A stretch of 64,000 bases of DNA, from the NCBI GenBank assembly GCA_047967505.1, contig CM106538.1; one strand, written 5' to 3'. The notes under the pieces were generated by a model. The model made no database searches. It was not told where the DNA came from and saw nothing but the letters and a program-made list of their open reading frames with translations. The stretch is from Dipteris shenzhenensis (Eukaryota; Polypodiophyta; Polypodiopsida; Gleicheniales). Of the stretch, positions 11,676 to 23,719 are shown piece by piece; position 1 is the stretch's first letter, and each line of letters starts with the position of its first letter. A program made the translations under genes and the position numbers.

Positions 11676-12620
11676 TCACATTGGTGCTGAAGTACTCCTT
11701 TTTCTAGGTTGTGCTCGACATGTCTTGTGGTGGTTATCCCTTGAAGCAATACCTAGTAGGTTTGTTGCACAACTGAGCGAGGGTTGTGGAGGATGTAAGG
11801 GACAATAGGGTCTTGGGCTACCTTGGGAGGCAAGGAATAGATTGCATTGATGCCCACCAGAACTCGTTCCAAGTAGATCCTCCATTCCTCCTTCCATCCC
11901 TTAATTACGTTCACCATTAGCAGGTTGATGATGCCCAAGGGGTTGACCTTGTACTTCAACTTCTTGTAGGCTACCCAGCTCTTTGTCCATTTCTTAATTG
12001 ACCCTTTGTTCACACCAACAAGGTGTAGCCACATTGAACTTTCTCAAATAAGGGAAATGGTGAGGAGCTTCCCAACCAATCAAAGAAGATGGGTGAAATA
12101 GGTTGGCAATGTTTTCGTTGTCAGAACGGGCAAGATCACAATCTTTTGCATAATCATCGGTCTTTTTGCTTGGCAACAAAAATTTTCCTTATCCTTAGTT
12201 TGCATGTCATGGTTGTGGTTCGTTTTCCTTCTCCTTAGTTTGCATGTCATGGTTGTGGTTCATTTTATTCTAGAGGCTCACCTCAACTAAAAGATAGTTG
12301 AGTGGAATGACATGGGAGGTGGTTGGTAGAGGTGTTTGGGATTTGGTATCCCGTTTTAGCCTCCAAGGTGAAGTACTTGATGTGCATTTTTTCTTCCACG
12401 AGATCGCACGGAGAGGGGTGCCAAGTAGTAGGATTCTGATTGGGATGAAATCTAATGGCTTGGGGAGGGTCTTGCCACCATCACCTTTAGACTCAATGAA
12501 CACTTTTGCTTGAGAAAGCGGTGAGTTTTGTGTTACAAACTTGGCATAATGCTTGGGTGAAGTGGGATAGATTTGGGTACAAACTAGCTCATCTTGGGGT
12601 TGGGTGATGAGCTTGGGCAT
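11676..12620 (-). pseudogene. Unrecognised minus-strand coding relic
   Basis: Overlapping minus-strand frames (12620-12270, 12179-11994, 12034-11753) have mixed hydrophobic/charged composition, for example a segment with WKEEWRIYLERVLVG near 11840-11890. No family is recognised, and shifts and stops interrupt the frames. It may be part of a decayed retroelement gag or a captured gene. Confidence that it was ever coding is low to moderate. Confidence 0.25.
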
Positions 12621-15117
12621 TCCCCTTTTGACACTTGAGCCTCTAGGTCCAACAAATATGTCTTGGGGACGTTACAGCCTTGGTGTGAATTTGGAGGGTG
12701 GAGCGTTCTTGCGTTGAAGTCAGCTCACTGTCAAAAGGGATGATTTGGGCGAGGGATCTATAAGTTTGGAACACGGCCTTGGGTGCCATCTTTTTCTACC
12801 TTGTCTCTCAGGTGCTACATGTTTTGATACTATTGAGGCTTGTCCCTTGCTATAGTGGTGGTGTGTTGAGTTAGAGCAACTAGTTTACACATGGTAGGGC
12901 TCAAACCTTGTGATGTGTTGTCTGGGTCGTTTGCACCTTGGCATCATAGAAGCTTGAAAGCATGCTTGTTGCAGATTTGGGTATTTTGCAACAATTGTTG
13001 GATTTGGTAAAGTTTGACCCTTTGTGATTGATATTTTGCGAGCTCCTCTCGGAGTGATCGTGCTTGGCTATCAATGCATCTATCTTTGCTTACTTGGTCC
13101 TCTTCAACTAGTTGATCTTCTTGTGCTAGGACTTGTAGTGTGATCGGAGGCGATGTGCTTCCTCCTCATCATTCTTTGATTCTATCTCCTACTAAGTGCA
13201 TAGTTGAGCATGTGTGGCCCATAGAGCATTGTTTCACATCTTTTGCTCAGTCTCCTCCTAGGTGCATAGTTCCAACGTGTGTGGCTCTTAGGACACCATG
13301 CTCCCCTTGGAGCCTATGGACTTCTCTTGCAAGTTCTGTGGGAGCATGAACTTGAGCTCAATATTCTATGCTTTAGAGTCATCCTTCCCTTAGCCGTCTT
13401 TTGTTTCATTGTGAACCAACACCTCGGGTGACACCTAGTGTTCCATAATTACTAGAGGGTCTTGGCACACTTTGCCCCTTCTTGGCTAAGTGTGTTCCAC
13501 ACCTTTTTTATTTGGTTATGGCTTAGGCTCTCTGTCTTGAAACAAAAAAGATTATGGATGTCAATCCTCATCCTAAGATTGTTATTCTTGGGTCGCTTTG
13601 CACGTTGTTGATCTTGGGCCAAGCCTATTTGTTAGTGCCGTGTCTTGGTCTGTATCCATTAGAGGTGGTGGTGGATCATGGGGAAGAACAGGAACTACAG
13701 TGGAGAGAGCAATTTTGTTGTCAGGTCACTTCTAATGCTTTGGAGAGTAATGGTTGGCCCTTATTTGACTAGTCATCACATTGTTCTTCATGTTCCTTGA
13801 AATCTTTCAAGGTAATAAACATTTTGGGCTTGTTGGGGTTAACTCGCTCGTTGGAAATTTTCTTTTTCTTAGGCTCCATCCCTTTGGGTTCTCCCTTGGG
13901 CCTCTCAAATTTTGTCGCCTCATTATCTGTGGGATTTTTTTGCTGCACTTCCAGTGGTGTTAGGTGATGGCTTGCATGACTTGAACCAAATGTGTGCCCT
14001 TTCCTTTGTTGTCTTGTTAATTGGTGGAAACACTTGGTGGCTCGGCCCTTCTAGTTCTGCCACATTGAATTGCTCAACCCATGGAATTTATGTAAACCAA
14101 TGGAGCTCATTTCATTTCAACATATAGTGGCTCATAGGAGTCTAGTCGATAGGGTGTGGAAGAATAATACATGAGGGCAATTTTGGGTGCACTTTTTGAG
14201 AGGCATGAAGATATCAGAGGACAAGAACATGGTGTTGGAAGAAAAAAACGATGATGAATCTCTATGGGTGTTTGAGATGGAGAACTATGATGAAGCTTCA
14301 TGCAACTAATAGAGGAATGTAGTACACAAAAGAAGATAAATGGAGTATCAAAGGATCACAAAGCAATGGGCATGAAAGAAATAGTTTTCATGCATGCAAT
14401 CTCAACTTTTGTGACACTCAATGCCATCACTTTGGGTGCTTTCTGTGATGGCACTCGCTTAATTAGCTTCTTGAATTTTGCATGATGTCATGAGGTGGCC
14501 CTGTGTTCTTTGTCCATTGCATGGGTGGGTACACTTTTGTATGCCATAATTGGCCGAATTGAAGGGTTGTTTCTCAAAAAGATTTTACCTTTTTCTATTA
14601 AGCTACTCAATAATGATGTGCCCTTGTAGATATGCTAGCCATTCTGCAATGGGAAACGCTCGCGAAACCTGCAAATCCTTGAAAAACACAGCAACACTTT
14701 TCGAAAATATGCACAAACTCTCAAAACTCACAAACGAAAGAGACAGAACAAGCGTGCTGGGTACAATCTCCCCCCATAGGAGTGGTGCTCTCCTTCCACC
14801 TCCTATGTATTTATGTATATTCCTCCAAAAAGCTTACAAGTAAAAATCATGCAAAGCCTTTGTGCTTTCCTCCATGCACCCTTTTACAAAAAGCCCATCC
14901 ACCTTCTAGAATAGCTGGCTTTTTCTAAAAATAAGGCTTTTCTAACTTTAGTTTATACACTTAGCCAAGCTACTAATATTCCAAATTTCAAATATGTACC
15001 TAAGCTTTTGTAATATCAAAAATTAGGCATAAGCCTTATCCATCCCCGCATCACTAGAGTTGCACCTACGAACCCAAAATATGGTGGATCATGCTTGCTA
15101 GATGCCATCGCCTGATC
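12621..15117. other. No gene recognised
   Basis: T-rich decayed sequence with short frames and no motif. The style resembles the antisense of degraded retroelement gag sequence at 17.1-20.1 kb, but no specific match could be made by eye. Confidence 0.25.
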
Positions 15118-15332
15118 AATTACTCTTCCCTTGGATTCACACGATCAATAGTAATGAAATATTTCAAGCATAAGATAACCTTGGAATTAATCACCACAAT
15201 CAATCAACCTTTCAATATTATAGCAATTACTCTTCCCTTGGATTCACACGATCAATAGTAATGAAATATTTCAAGCATAAGATAACCTTGGAATTAATCA
15301 CCACAATCAATCAACCTTTCAGTATTATAGCA
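15118..15332. repeat. 107-bp tandem duplication
   Basis: Two adjacent copies (15118-15224 and 15225-15331) starting AATTACTCTTCCCTTGG differ by about one base. This is a recent tandem duplication next to the truncated integrase. Confidence 0.9.
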
Positions 15333-15439
15333 ACGCGAAATTAATAAATCACATATGAATGGTGCACACATGCGACACATACCATCTCATGGCGCACCTG
15401 ATGCTACACATGAATAAAGTCATACGGATGGTGCACACA

Positions 15440-16246
15440 TGCTACACATACCGTCTCCCGGTCTAACACGATTACTTTTGGAAGGCCATGGTGTATAAAG
15501 ATGTGCTTGATGAACAAATGAACAGCCTGAACTACGGTTAAGGTCTTCTTACAAGGAATAAAGTAAGCTTGCTTGCTAAATCTATCAATGATAGTCCAAA
15601 TCATATCAAAACCTGAGCTAGTCATAGGAAATCTAGTAATAAAGTCCATAGAAATCTGCTCCCATGGGCCATCAGGAATTGGTAAAGGCATAAGTAAACC
15701 TTGATATTTGCCCTTGTAGCTCTTGACTTTTTGACAAATAAGACATTGTGCAACAAAAGTTGCAACATCAACTTTAAGCTTAGGCCAGAAAAAATCTTGA
15801 ATTACAGTCTGATACGTAGCAGCGATGCCTCTATGTCCCATGTAGTGTGGCTGATGTACCTCTTCTAGTATCAAGCGTCGGAATGGTACAGTGACACACA
15901 AGCGCTTTTCGTAGAATAGATAGTTATTATGAATGGCATACGAGGCCATAGGGGTGCTATTAGCTTGCTTAATCTTATGCCAGATTTTTAAAAAGTCTAG
16001 ATCAGTAGGATAGTCTGCCTTCATAGGCTCGAAAGGGTCTCCCTCGATGACTGAGATATTATTTATGCTAGGTCGATGGCTTAATGCATCGGCAACTATA
16101 TTATCTTTGCCTGGTTGATATTGGATCATCGGTTTTAAACTGTCAATAAAGGCAACCCATTTAATGTGCCGATCTGAGATCACCGACTGAGTAAGGAGAT
16201 GTCTAAGACTCTGGTGATCAGTCTTAATGAGTAACTCGGAACCCAT
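15440..16246 (-). pseudogene. Ty3/gypsy RNase H end plus integrase, truncated
   Basis: The minus-strand frame starts within RNase H (LIKTDHQSLRHLL, about 16190-16240), continues through the ADALSHRP motif, then the integrase zinc finger (H-x3-H in HQPHYMGHRG, C-x2-C in CLICQ, about 15745-15870) and the integrase core (first Asp in MDFITRFP, second in VIVLDRE). It breaks off just after the second catalytic Asp, before the Glu. RNase H begins abruptly at 16246, exactly where a plus-strand RT/RNase H block begins. Together they would make one polyprotein if the plus-strand block were turned round. Confidence 0.88.
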
Positions 16247-17070
16247 AGCTCAGCCTTCAATCTTTAGCAAGATCGATCTTAAGTCAGAATATCATCAAGT
16301 GAGAGTGATCGAGCCCAATATTTTCAAGATTGCTTTTAGAACCCAAACTGGTCACTATGAATTTCTTGTTATGCCTTTTGGATTGACCAATGCACCTACC
16401 ACATTTAGTCGGATAATGAATCGTATCTTCCTACCCTATCAAGACTTTGTGGTAACTTTTTTTAATGATATCATGATTTATAGCAAGATTCGGGAGGCAC
16501 ATGAGAAACACTTGGATCTTGTTTTCTCTCTCTTATGTGAGAACCAACTGTATGCCAACCCGGAGAAATGTTCTTTTTTCCAGCTTGAAATTGAATATCT
16601 TGGACACATTGTTTCAGCTGAAGGCATTTGAGTAGATCCCAAGAAGGTAGAAGTGATAGTAAACTGGCCACAGCCTAAAGATATCCATGAGTTACGATCT
16701 TTTCTAGGTCTGTGTAGTTTTTATCGTAGATTTGTTAGAAATTTTGCACACAAGGCACATCCATTGACTGAACTACTGTGTAAGACGTGCTTTCTCTTGG
16801 GGTGAGCAGCACACTTTAGCTTTTCAACAACTTAAGGGTGCAATGATGCACACACCAGTTTTGACCATACCGGACTTTACAAGACCCTTCTTTGTCATGG
16901 TTACTGATGCTAGTAGACAGGGTTTTGGGGCTGTGCTCATGCAAGATAACCATCTAATTGCATTCAAGTCACATAAATTAAAACTAGCAGAGCTAAACTA
17001 TTCCACGTATGATAAAGAATTAGCCACTGTGGTGCATGCCCTTAAACTCTGGAAACACTATTGTGGCATG
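16247..17070 (+). pseudogene. Ty3/gypsy RT and RNase H block, inverted against its neighbours
   Basis: The plus frame opens inside the RT at SKIDLKSEYHQ, then [10 protein letters not shown], then the catalytic box reads FFNDIM instead of the usual F/Y-x-DD, so the polymerase active site is damaged. RT continues past a stop at 16629-16631 into the connection domain (about 16632-16790). After a frame shift comes the start of RNase H (VTDASRQGFGAVLMQD, about 16897-16945), ending at LKLWKHYCGM near 17070. The missing remainder of RNase H is the minus-strand block directly to the left. Junctions lie near 16246 and 17070. Confidence 0.85.
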
Positions 17071-17074
17071 GAGT

Positions 17075-17206
17075 GAAATCCACGAGCCTCTGGCCAACCA
17101 TACACAATTGGAGGGGAAATGGCTTCAAATTTTTGAGTTTTAACCTTTTTACCATGGTCTCAAAAAAGATATTGTCTCCTGATCCCCCATCCACTAGGAC
17201 CCCTTG
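17075..17206 (-). pseudogene. Retroelement aspartic protease fragment
   Basis: The minus-strand translation gives VLVDGGSGDNI followed by a hydrophobic stretch and MVGQRL, the pattern of a plant Ty3/gypsy aspartic protease (active-site D-G/S-G/S). It stops right at the junction with the inverted RT block at 17070. It is in the same orientation as the integrase at 15440-16246 and the gag zinc knuckle at 17734-17784, consistent with one minus-strand element damaged by rearrangement. Confidence 0.6.
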
Positions 17207-17733
17207 TATGTGTTTATTTTTATTATGATGATGGGCACTACCTCATCCACCACCGGGATGTCAATTAGTGGGATGGTGTGACAGCAAGTCGATCACTAGC
17301 TTTTACTAGCTTTGCGCAAATTGTTGTTTGAAGAAATCATGGGTATGGGGCCCTTTAGAATAGCCCTTGTACTATTAGGTTAATATTTAGAATTTTGAAT
17401 GATTCCCAAGCATTGGTGTCTTCTTTTCTTGTCTCTTCACCTTGGCCTGGTTTGGGGTGGGTCGCCATTTTTATGATGCCTCTATTTGTTTCTTTTCTTA
17501 GAGTTGCAGTCATTCAAGGTTGTGATAGACTTGGTGTTCTGTTGCTAAGGCCTTCCCTTTAAATTCTCTTGTTGTTTGGGGAGCTTCTTTGCTTGTTAGT
17601 AGTCCTTTGGATTGAGTTGCTACATTGACCCCTATTAACTCGGGCACTTATGTCAGAATCTCTCTGCATTGTACATCCATGTCAACTTCCCTTCCTTTTG
17701 CGTTGCTATGTGACATGGTTTAATATGCTCCTA

Positions 17734-17784
17734 CCATAACTTGCAATCAGCCTTCACATGGCCATTTTCTTCAAAAAAATAGCA
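17734..17784 (-). pseudogene. Gag zinc-knuckle remnant
   Basis: The minus-strand reading gives C-Y-F-F-E-E-N-G-H-V-K-A-D-C. This matches C-x2-C-x4-H-x4-C except that the second Cys is Phe. It is the nucleocapsid knuckle of a decayed gypsy gag, upstream of the protease remnant on the same strand. Confidence 0.6.
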
Positions 17785-17789
17785 CTAAA

Positions 17790-20060
17790 TCTTGTCTCAA
17801 TTGTCTTAGCATGACCCTTTATCTCCTTGGCCTCTTGATTTGTACCCTCAAGCACCCATTAGTTTGTGGTTTTCAGTCATCTTTTGTCTTTGCCTCTCGT
17901 GTGATAGGGATAACATTGACCATCTGTTGCTTGCTATACTAAGATTCAGAGCAATTGTGGTTGTGCTTAGCACAAGAATCATAATACTTCATGTGGAATT
18001 CTTCCTTAGTGTGTCTGTGGCTCGAGAATTTGTCACACCACTTCTCACTTGCATTGGTCTTCTTTGGATTAGGTGCTTAGCACAAGAATCATAATATTTG
18101 GTGTGGAATTTTCCTTGGTGTTTTCGTGGCATGAGAATTTGTCACACCACTTCTCACTTGCATTGGGTCTTCCTTGGATGCCTAACTCTTAAAGAACCTT
18201 CTTTAGTTGCTCTACCATTGCTTCCCTTTTCTTTAGACTTGAGTGTTGAGTGTCTTACTTTTATCTCTTCTCCACGTTCTTCTTTTTTTTGAATTTGGTC
18301 AATTTGCTTTTTTCCAAAGCAATGTCTTAGTTGAGGAGTTTCTTGTAGTTCTTGATGGGGTTCACTATCTCCACCAATGAATGGAGACCCATGTGGGTAC
18401 CAATGAACAACTGAGTGCACCATGGTCTTGTCCTTTAATAGGGTGCTCAACTAGTTGGTCTCGGCCCTTATGCATAAGACAAAGACTTGCATTGCCTCTC
18501 CTTTCTTTTGTTTCAAGTCATTGAGCTTGGTACGGACATCTTCCTCAATTGGATTTTCATCAAAATCAACTTAGAAATGCTTCGAACATATGGTGCCAAT
18601 CCAAAAAATTTCCAATCAAAGATTGGACAAACCATCGCTTCGTAGTCCTTACCAAGGTGCACAAGAAGTAACTACATATCTATCCTTGGTTGTCACTTCA
18701 CTATACAGATTTTCCTCTCTCGCTCCTTTGAAGTCTTGGAAGTCCATCTTAATGGGTCGAGAAGATCGTGAATAAGGTTTTCCACCTTTGGGATCCTTGG
18801 GTAGGTTTTTTGGTGTGCTTTTTCCAACTCCTTGCACTTTGGTCTCCTGGGAGTTTCTCTCTAATTGCTAGGTAGGCTCATGGATTGAGGCCTCTCTCAA
18901 CTAGGACATCTTGAATTTCTTGGTCTTTGATTTGTAGCTTGCCTTTGCTTGGGGATATGCCTTGCCTCTGGTCACATGTGCCTGCGCTCGCCATTGTGTG
19001 CATCCCTCAACCTTGGGCTTTGCCTACTTACCTTCAATCTAGTGTGTCACTCTTGGTTGAAGATGCATAGTGACTCAAGGCTCTTTCTTGTTTCCTCCAG
19101 TCTAGTATGTTAGTCACACCATTAAACACACATCTAGACTTGCATTTTTTGTCCTTTAGTCTAGCTTTTCACTCATGATCTGAGGCACATCTAGCTCAAT
19201 TGCTGCATGTATTGATTTTTGGCTCCTTTTGTCTTCTGTTCTTTCATGCCGTTCAGGGCTGAAAACTTGCTCTTGGATTATCTTCTATGGCTTGCTATTT
19301 TCTATCAGGGTTTGGCTTACTTTGAAGCTAGATACTGATTGGGTTGTTTGATGGCCTCTCTTGTGGCTTGGCTCATACACAAGCTCATGGTCCAAATAGT
19401 TCCTAATTGAAGACAAGTACTCAAGATCTTCACCCCATAGTAGTCTTGGGGCCTCTCTTGGCTCGAGCTCCTTGGCCCGTCTTAGTTGAATAATAATTAT
19501 TATCTCACTTTGGGTCTTGTCATAGTAGTCAAATGACTCTTTGTTCTCAAGGTCGGGTCTTCTTACACCTCTTTCTATTTGTGGTTAGGGGCCACTTGCT
19601 TCTCCCGTTCTCGACCTATGGCTATCCATGCTAGGTTCTGAGTCATCCCTACATTTGGATTGATCTAATCCTGCCAAATTTTGCCTTGATAAAGGTGTTC
19701 TTCTTGCCTGGGCCATGTACCTTTGTCTATGCTCAAATCGCATCTCAAACTTTTTCCAAGAGTTCTAGTATTCAGTCATGATGGCTTGTGTGAGCTCTTT
19801 TGTCCAGATACATGTAGATACACAATTGTTGAGGAGCTATAAGTCTTCTCTTGGAACTCTCAACAACCGATGGTAATACTAAATCAGTCCAAACATTGTT
19901 GCAACTCATTCTCTGTTAGCATGAACTGTCCTCTTAGTGGCTATTCTCTCTTGTGGCTAGGGTCTTCTAACACTCATTCCAAACAAATCTTTCAATTGTT
20001 TACAATAGATTCCATCATGATCACCAAATGTCGGTGGCCTTTTTCCCTCACCCCTTGTTT
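17790..20060 (-). pseudogene. Decayed Ty3/gypsy gag region
   Basis: Minus-strand sequence upstream of the zinc knuckle is broken by many stops and shifts, for example the Lys-rich frame 18450-18154. Near 19900-20040 a short segment (TENELQQCL on the minus strand) resembles the start of a plant gypsy gag. The assignment rests on position between knuckle and leader and on orientation, so it is tentative. Confidence 0.35.
17966..18180. repeat. About 107-bp tandem duplication
   Basis: GTGCTTAGCACAAGAATCAT begins a copy at about 17966 and again at about 18073, each followed by matching sequence through CTTCTCACTTGCATTGG. It lies within the decayed gag. Confidence 0.8.
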
Positions 20061-20189
20061 GATCAACACTCTTGCAATTCTAGCAGATAGCCTACGTTAT
20101 GGTACTAATTGTGTGTTGGGTGGTGAACGAAAATCGAGCATCCTAGATAAGTATTGCTACAATGTGGCAAGAATCGTATGGAGATGAGT

Positions 20190-20280
20190 GGAGTGAGCAT
20201 GCAATGGAACCATGAGAGAGAGATTATGGGGAAAGGTAGTCTGGTTTTCAGACTAGAAGCCCGTTTACAATCATCCATGT
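20190..20280 (-). promoter_or_regulatory. Leader-like segment shared with 10.9 kb
   Basis: GAGCATGCAATGGA followed by ATGAGAGAGAG and a GGGG-AAGGTAG stretch matches the first part of the 10.93-kb duplication. It separates the end of one minus-strand gypsy from the start of the next and may be LTR or untranslated leader of the family. Confidence 0.35.
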
Positions 20281-20289
20281 TGATGGGTG

Positions 20290-21782
20290 TGATTTTTTGG
20301 TGATCTTTTTATCATGATATTTTTTTCAATTTTCATGAATGATGTAGCATGCCTGTGTCCCTTTTGCTGCTGGATGTATGGGACCCACATAGTCAATCCC
20401 CCATTTTTCAAATGGTCTTTGTGCAACAACTATTGTTAGGGGATTGAAGTCTTTGTGTTGTGGTTTAGTAGTCCATTGGCATACATCACAGCCTTTTACA
20501 TATTCATAGGCATCTAGATGCCCACAGTGTTGGCCACTAGTAGCCTACGAGGAGAGCTTTTCTTGCCATGGCTTCCCCTTGGAAGTGTCCTCCTGCAATA
20601 CCTTCATGGACTTCACTCAAGATTGGCATGATATCATGAGGCATTACACATCTTCTTAATATCTGGTCCTGCCCATCTTATACAGTTATCCTATGTGAGT
20701 TGATAGGGTGCAGCCTTTAGAATCAATTTTCTAACATCTACTGCTTTCATTTCAGGGGGTGGTCTTCCTGTCATCAAGTACCCAATGATATCTCCACACC
20801 ACTCTGGAACAGCATCTATTTGAAATAGTGTGGCATCTGGTAAGTCGTCTTCTACTCCAGTGGCTTCTTCTCACGACTTGACATGAGACATGTGATCGGC
20901 AATGTAGTGTTGGGCACCTTTGCAGACCACCATTTTGAAGTTGAATTCTTGAAGCAAGAGGATCCATCTGGTCATTCTTCATGTTGTACACGGATGGGTC
21001 ACAAGATAAAGCAATGCTTGATGGTCGGTGTAGAAGACAAAATCATTTGCCAGTAGATAGTGTCGAAATTTCTTTACACTATGCACCATTGCTAGGGCTT
21101 CTCTTTCTGTGGTGGTATAGTTGATCTCTGCATCATTGAGTTGTTGACGGGCGAAGTAGAATGGGTATTCTTTCTTATGTTCACCAGGTTAACAAAGTAC
21201 ACTCCCAATTGCATACTTGGATCCATCAGTATGAACATGAAAATCAATATCCCAATCGGGAGATATAAGGATGGGAGCTGTGATTAGGCACCACTTTAAT
21301 AGCTCAAAGGCTTGGTCGCACTCTTCGGTCCATAAGAAATCCACTAATAATTTGTAAAGTGGTCTAGCTATCATGGCATACCACAATATAAATCTTCTAT
21401 AATAGCCGGCATGTCCCATAAAGACCTGTACACCTTTGGAAATTGTAGCAGGAGGCGATTCCATGATGATTTTGATTTTTTCCATATTAGTTGCAATCCC
21501 ATGTTAAGACGATGTGTCCCAAAACAACTCCATGGGTGACCATGAACTGGCATTTTGTTGGATTTAGGGAGATGCCATACTCCATGCATTTGATTAGTAT
21601 CGCTTCAAGACATTTGAAGTGGTCTTGTTTGTTGGAATGGATGCACAAATCATCCAAGAACACCTGTAAAAACTTATTCAAAAATGACTTGAAAGCTGTG
21701 AACATGACTCGCTGGAATGTGGCCGAGGCATTACAAAGGCCAAATGGCATGACTCTATATGCAAAAATACCACATTCTGTAG
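20290..21782 (-). pseudogene. Ty3/gypsy RT, RNase H and integrase relic
   Basis: On the minus strand, RT begins at about 21782 with an A-Y-R-VMPFGLCNASATFQ segment and an intact catalytic box VFLDDL (about 21640-21660). The connection domain (21485-21300) and RNase H (HVHTDGSKYAIG, about 21205-21240) follow. Further down are a DHMSHVKS stretch, a VPEW..DIIGYL linker, the integrase zinc finger (EVHEGIAGGHFQG, then after a stop and a shift C-D-V-C-Q) and the start of the core (WGIDYVGPIHPA style, split across frames). It ends near 20290. Several stops and shifts make it inactive. Sequence style fits non-chromoviral plant gypsy (Tat/Athila-like), judged from memory. Confidence 0.8.
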
Positions 21783-21784
21783 CA

Positions 21785-22735
21785 GATGTTTATCATTTCA
21801 AGAATAAGATAAGATACAAAGTGCTCAATCACTGGTACAACAAGTAGTTAACAACTCTAACACATAACACATAAAGTCATTTGCTTGATTCTTCTAGATT
21901 GATGCCAATTTGCTTGCTGGCTCACAAGAGTCGAGATTAGTGCAATGCACATACCATTTCTACATTTAGATGATAGACTTATGTGTGTAGTGCTTTTCTA
22001 TTACATTGGGAATGGCTAAAAAAATATGATCCCCATGTAAAAGAAAACATAAAACAACATTGGGTGTGATCAGATGGTGCTAGCTCTCAATTTAAACTAG
22101 TTCATGGATTCTATTTTGTCTCAACATTTAAATCCCTGACCGGGTCTAAACATGTTGTGGAATTTCTTTGGGTCTATCCATGGCAAGGGTGAACATGATA
22201 TATGTGGTGCTTTTATTAAAAGAAAGCTCTATTTAAACACCAATTAACATGCCATCAAGTAAAGCTCAATGATGCCCATGATGCTGTAACATGGACATTG
22301 CAGCAATGAAGAGATGGAGGCCAATTCAAGTGTTCCCTCTACATGAAGATGGATTGATGAACAAGGGAGAGGCAAAAAATGACTCACCCTAGCTTGGATG
22401 ACCTCACTAACTATCTAGGATACTAGAGGGATAAGTTGTTGCTATCTTTGAGCACAATGAGGAAGGTGATCCATACTCTGTGTTGCAATATAGTAAACCA
22501 AAGCACAAGGATCATTGGGGAACAACCTATGAGAAGTGGTATGTAGTCGTTGGAGCTATTTGGTACCAAAAAACATCCAAGAGAGGCCACAGTTACATTT
22601 TATTACATAAGAATCTGCAAACATTTGTCTACTCTCATCTAGTAAGAGCTATTAACTTCTAGTTGCAAGCTGTGCCTAAACGAAAGAAGGGAAAGAGTGT
22701 ATCCAAAATAGATTTAGAAGCACATCATGGGGTGT
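21785..22735 (+). pseudogene. DDE-transposase-like relic, copy 1
   Basis: This plus-strand block is about 500 bp homologous to 41900-42420 and then continues into a unique C-terminal part. It contains a SDGASSQFK block (second Asp, 22073-22075) and HGKGEHD (about 22179-22199), the same motif pairs as copy 2. Copy 1 is cut at the gypsy junction (about 21785), just after the place where the first acidic block would be, so the first catalytic Asp is lost. The downstream frame 22480-22662 (HWGTTYEKWYVVVGAIW and on) looks like a C-terminal chromatin-reader-like tail. Stops occur throughout. I know the family only by its motif blocks. Confidence 0.55.
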
Positions 22736-22849
22736 CTTGGAGTATAGAATGAGGATGACTAGGACAATACAAAGAAAATGTATTCTTATTGTAAGGAAAA
22801 TGTATTTCACTTATCTTGGAAAATGGAAAATGTATTTACAGTCAGCTTG

Positions 22850-23150
22850 TACAACCACTCGCTTATTTTACTTAATCCCAAACAACCACCGTGCTTGTTT
22901 TTGTAAATCCCAAACAATAAATCCCAAATAACCCCGTGCTCATCTTTCATAAATCCCAAACAACCACTACGGTTGTTTAAAAATCTGAAACAACCCCTAG
23001 TAATCCCAAACATGGGTAAATGTAAATCCCAAATAGTATACTAATTCGAAACATCCGTTTCCTTGTTTTAGTAAATCCCAAACAACGCTATGCTTGTTTT
23101 TAATAAATTCCAATTAGTAAATCCCAAACAATCCCTAGTAATCCCAAATG
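22850..23150. repeat. Degenerate AAATCCCAAACAACC repeats
   Basis: About ten irregular copies of a short unit around AAATCCCAAACAA interspersed with CTTGTTTT-type segments. A low-order minisatellite without coding content. Confidence 0.65.
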
Positions 23151-23391
23151 AGAGAAAACCTATGGCATTTTTCTTTTACAACCATCGGGCTAGTGATTGC
23201 AAATCTTAAATAAATGAATTGTATGCTAGTTTCACATCACACCAATGACTCATCATCCTCATCGCTACTATTATCTTTCAACCTTTCCTCAAGTGTTTTG
23301 ACTTGCAATGTAGGGCCATATCACTCACTGTAGTGGTTATTATGGACCATCCCATTGGCAATAACGTGTGTGTGGACCATCGCATTGGTAA

Positions 23392-23393
<2 letters not shown>

Positions 23394-23422
<29 letters not shown>
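23394..23422. repeat. (GT)n microsatellite
   Basis: Fourteen or so uninterrupted GT dinucleotides followed by GCACGTGCG. Confidence 0.95.
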
Positions 23423-23454
23423 CACGTGCGATTGTTAGAACAATGATTGCACTT

Positions 23455-23710
23455 AGGGTGATCTAGTTCATAGACTTAGATTTTCAAGATCCACATTGCA
23501 GTACCATCCTTCAAATGGACTGATGTCTATTCCAAGTGGGTAGCTCTAAGAGACCATCTAATTCACAGGCTCAGACTTTGAAGATCGGCATTGCAGACTT
23601 GAGACCATCTAATTTGCAGGCTCATATTGTCAAGATCTACATTGCAGCTTGAAATGTCCTTGAAAAGGAATGATGTCTAGTCAAGTGGACCACTCTAAGA
23701 TTGTGGACGG
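23455..23710. repeat. Imperfect repeats with CAGGCTCA/AAGATC motif
   Basis: Three units carry ACCATCTAATT..CAGGCTCA..CAAGATC..CATTGCAG, with a related GATGTCTA-TC-AAGTGG element twice. Degenerate, no coding frame. Confidence 0.5.
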
Positions 23711-23719
23711 TCCAAGTTC

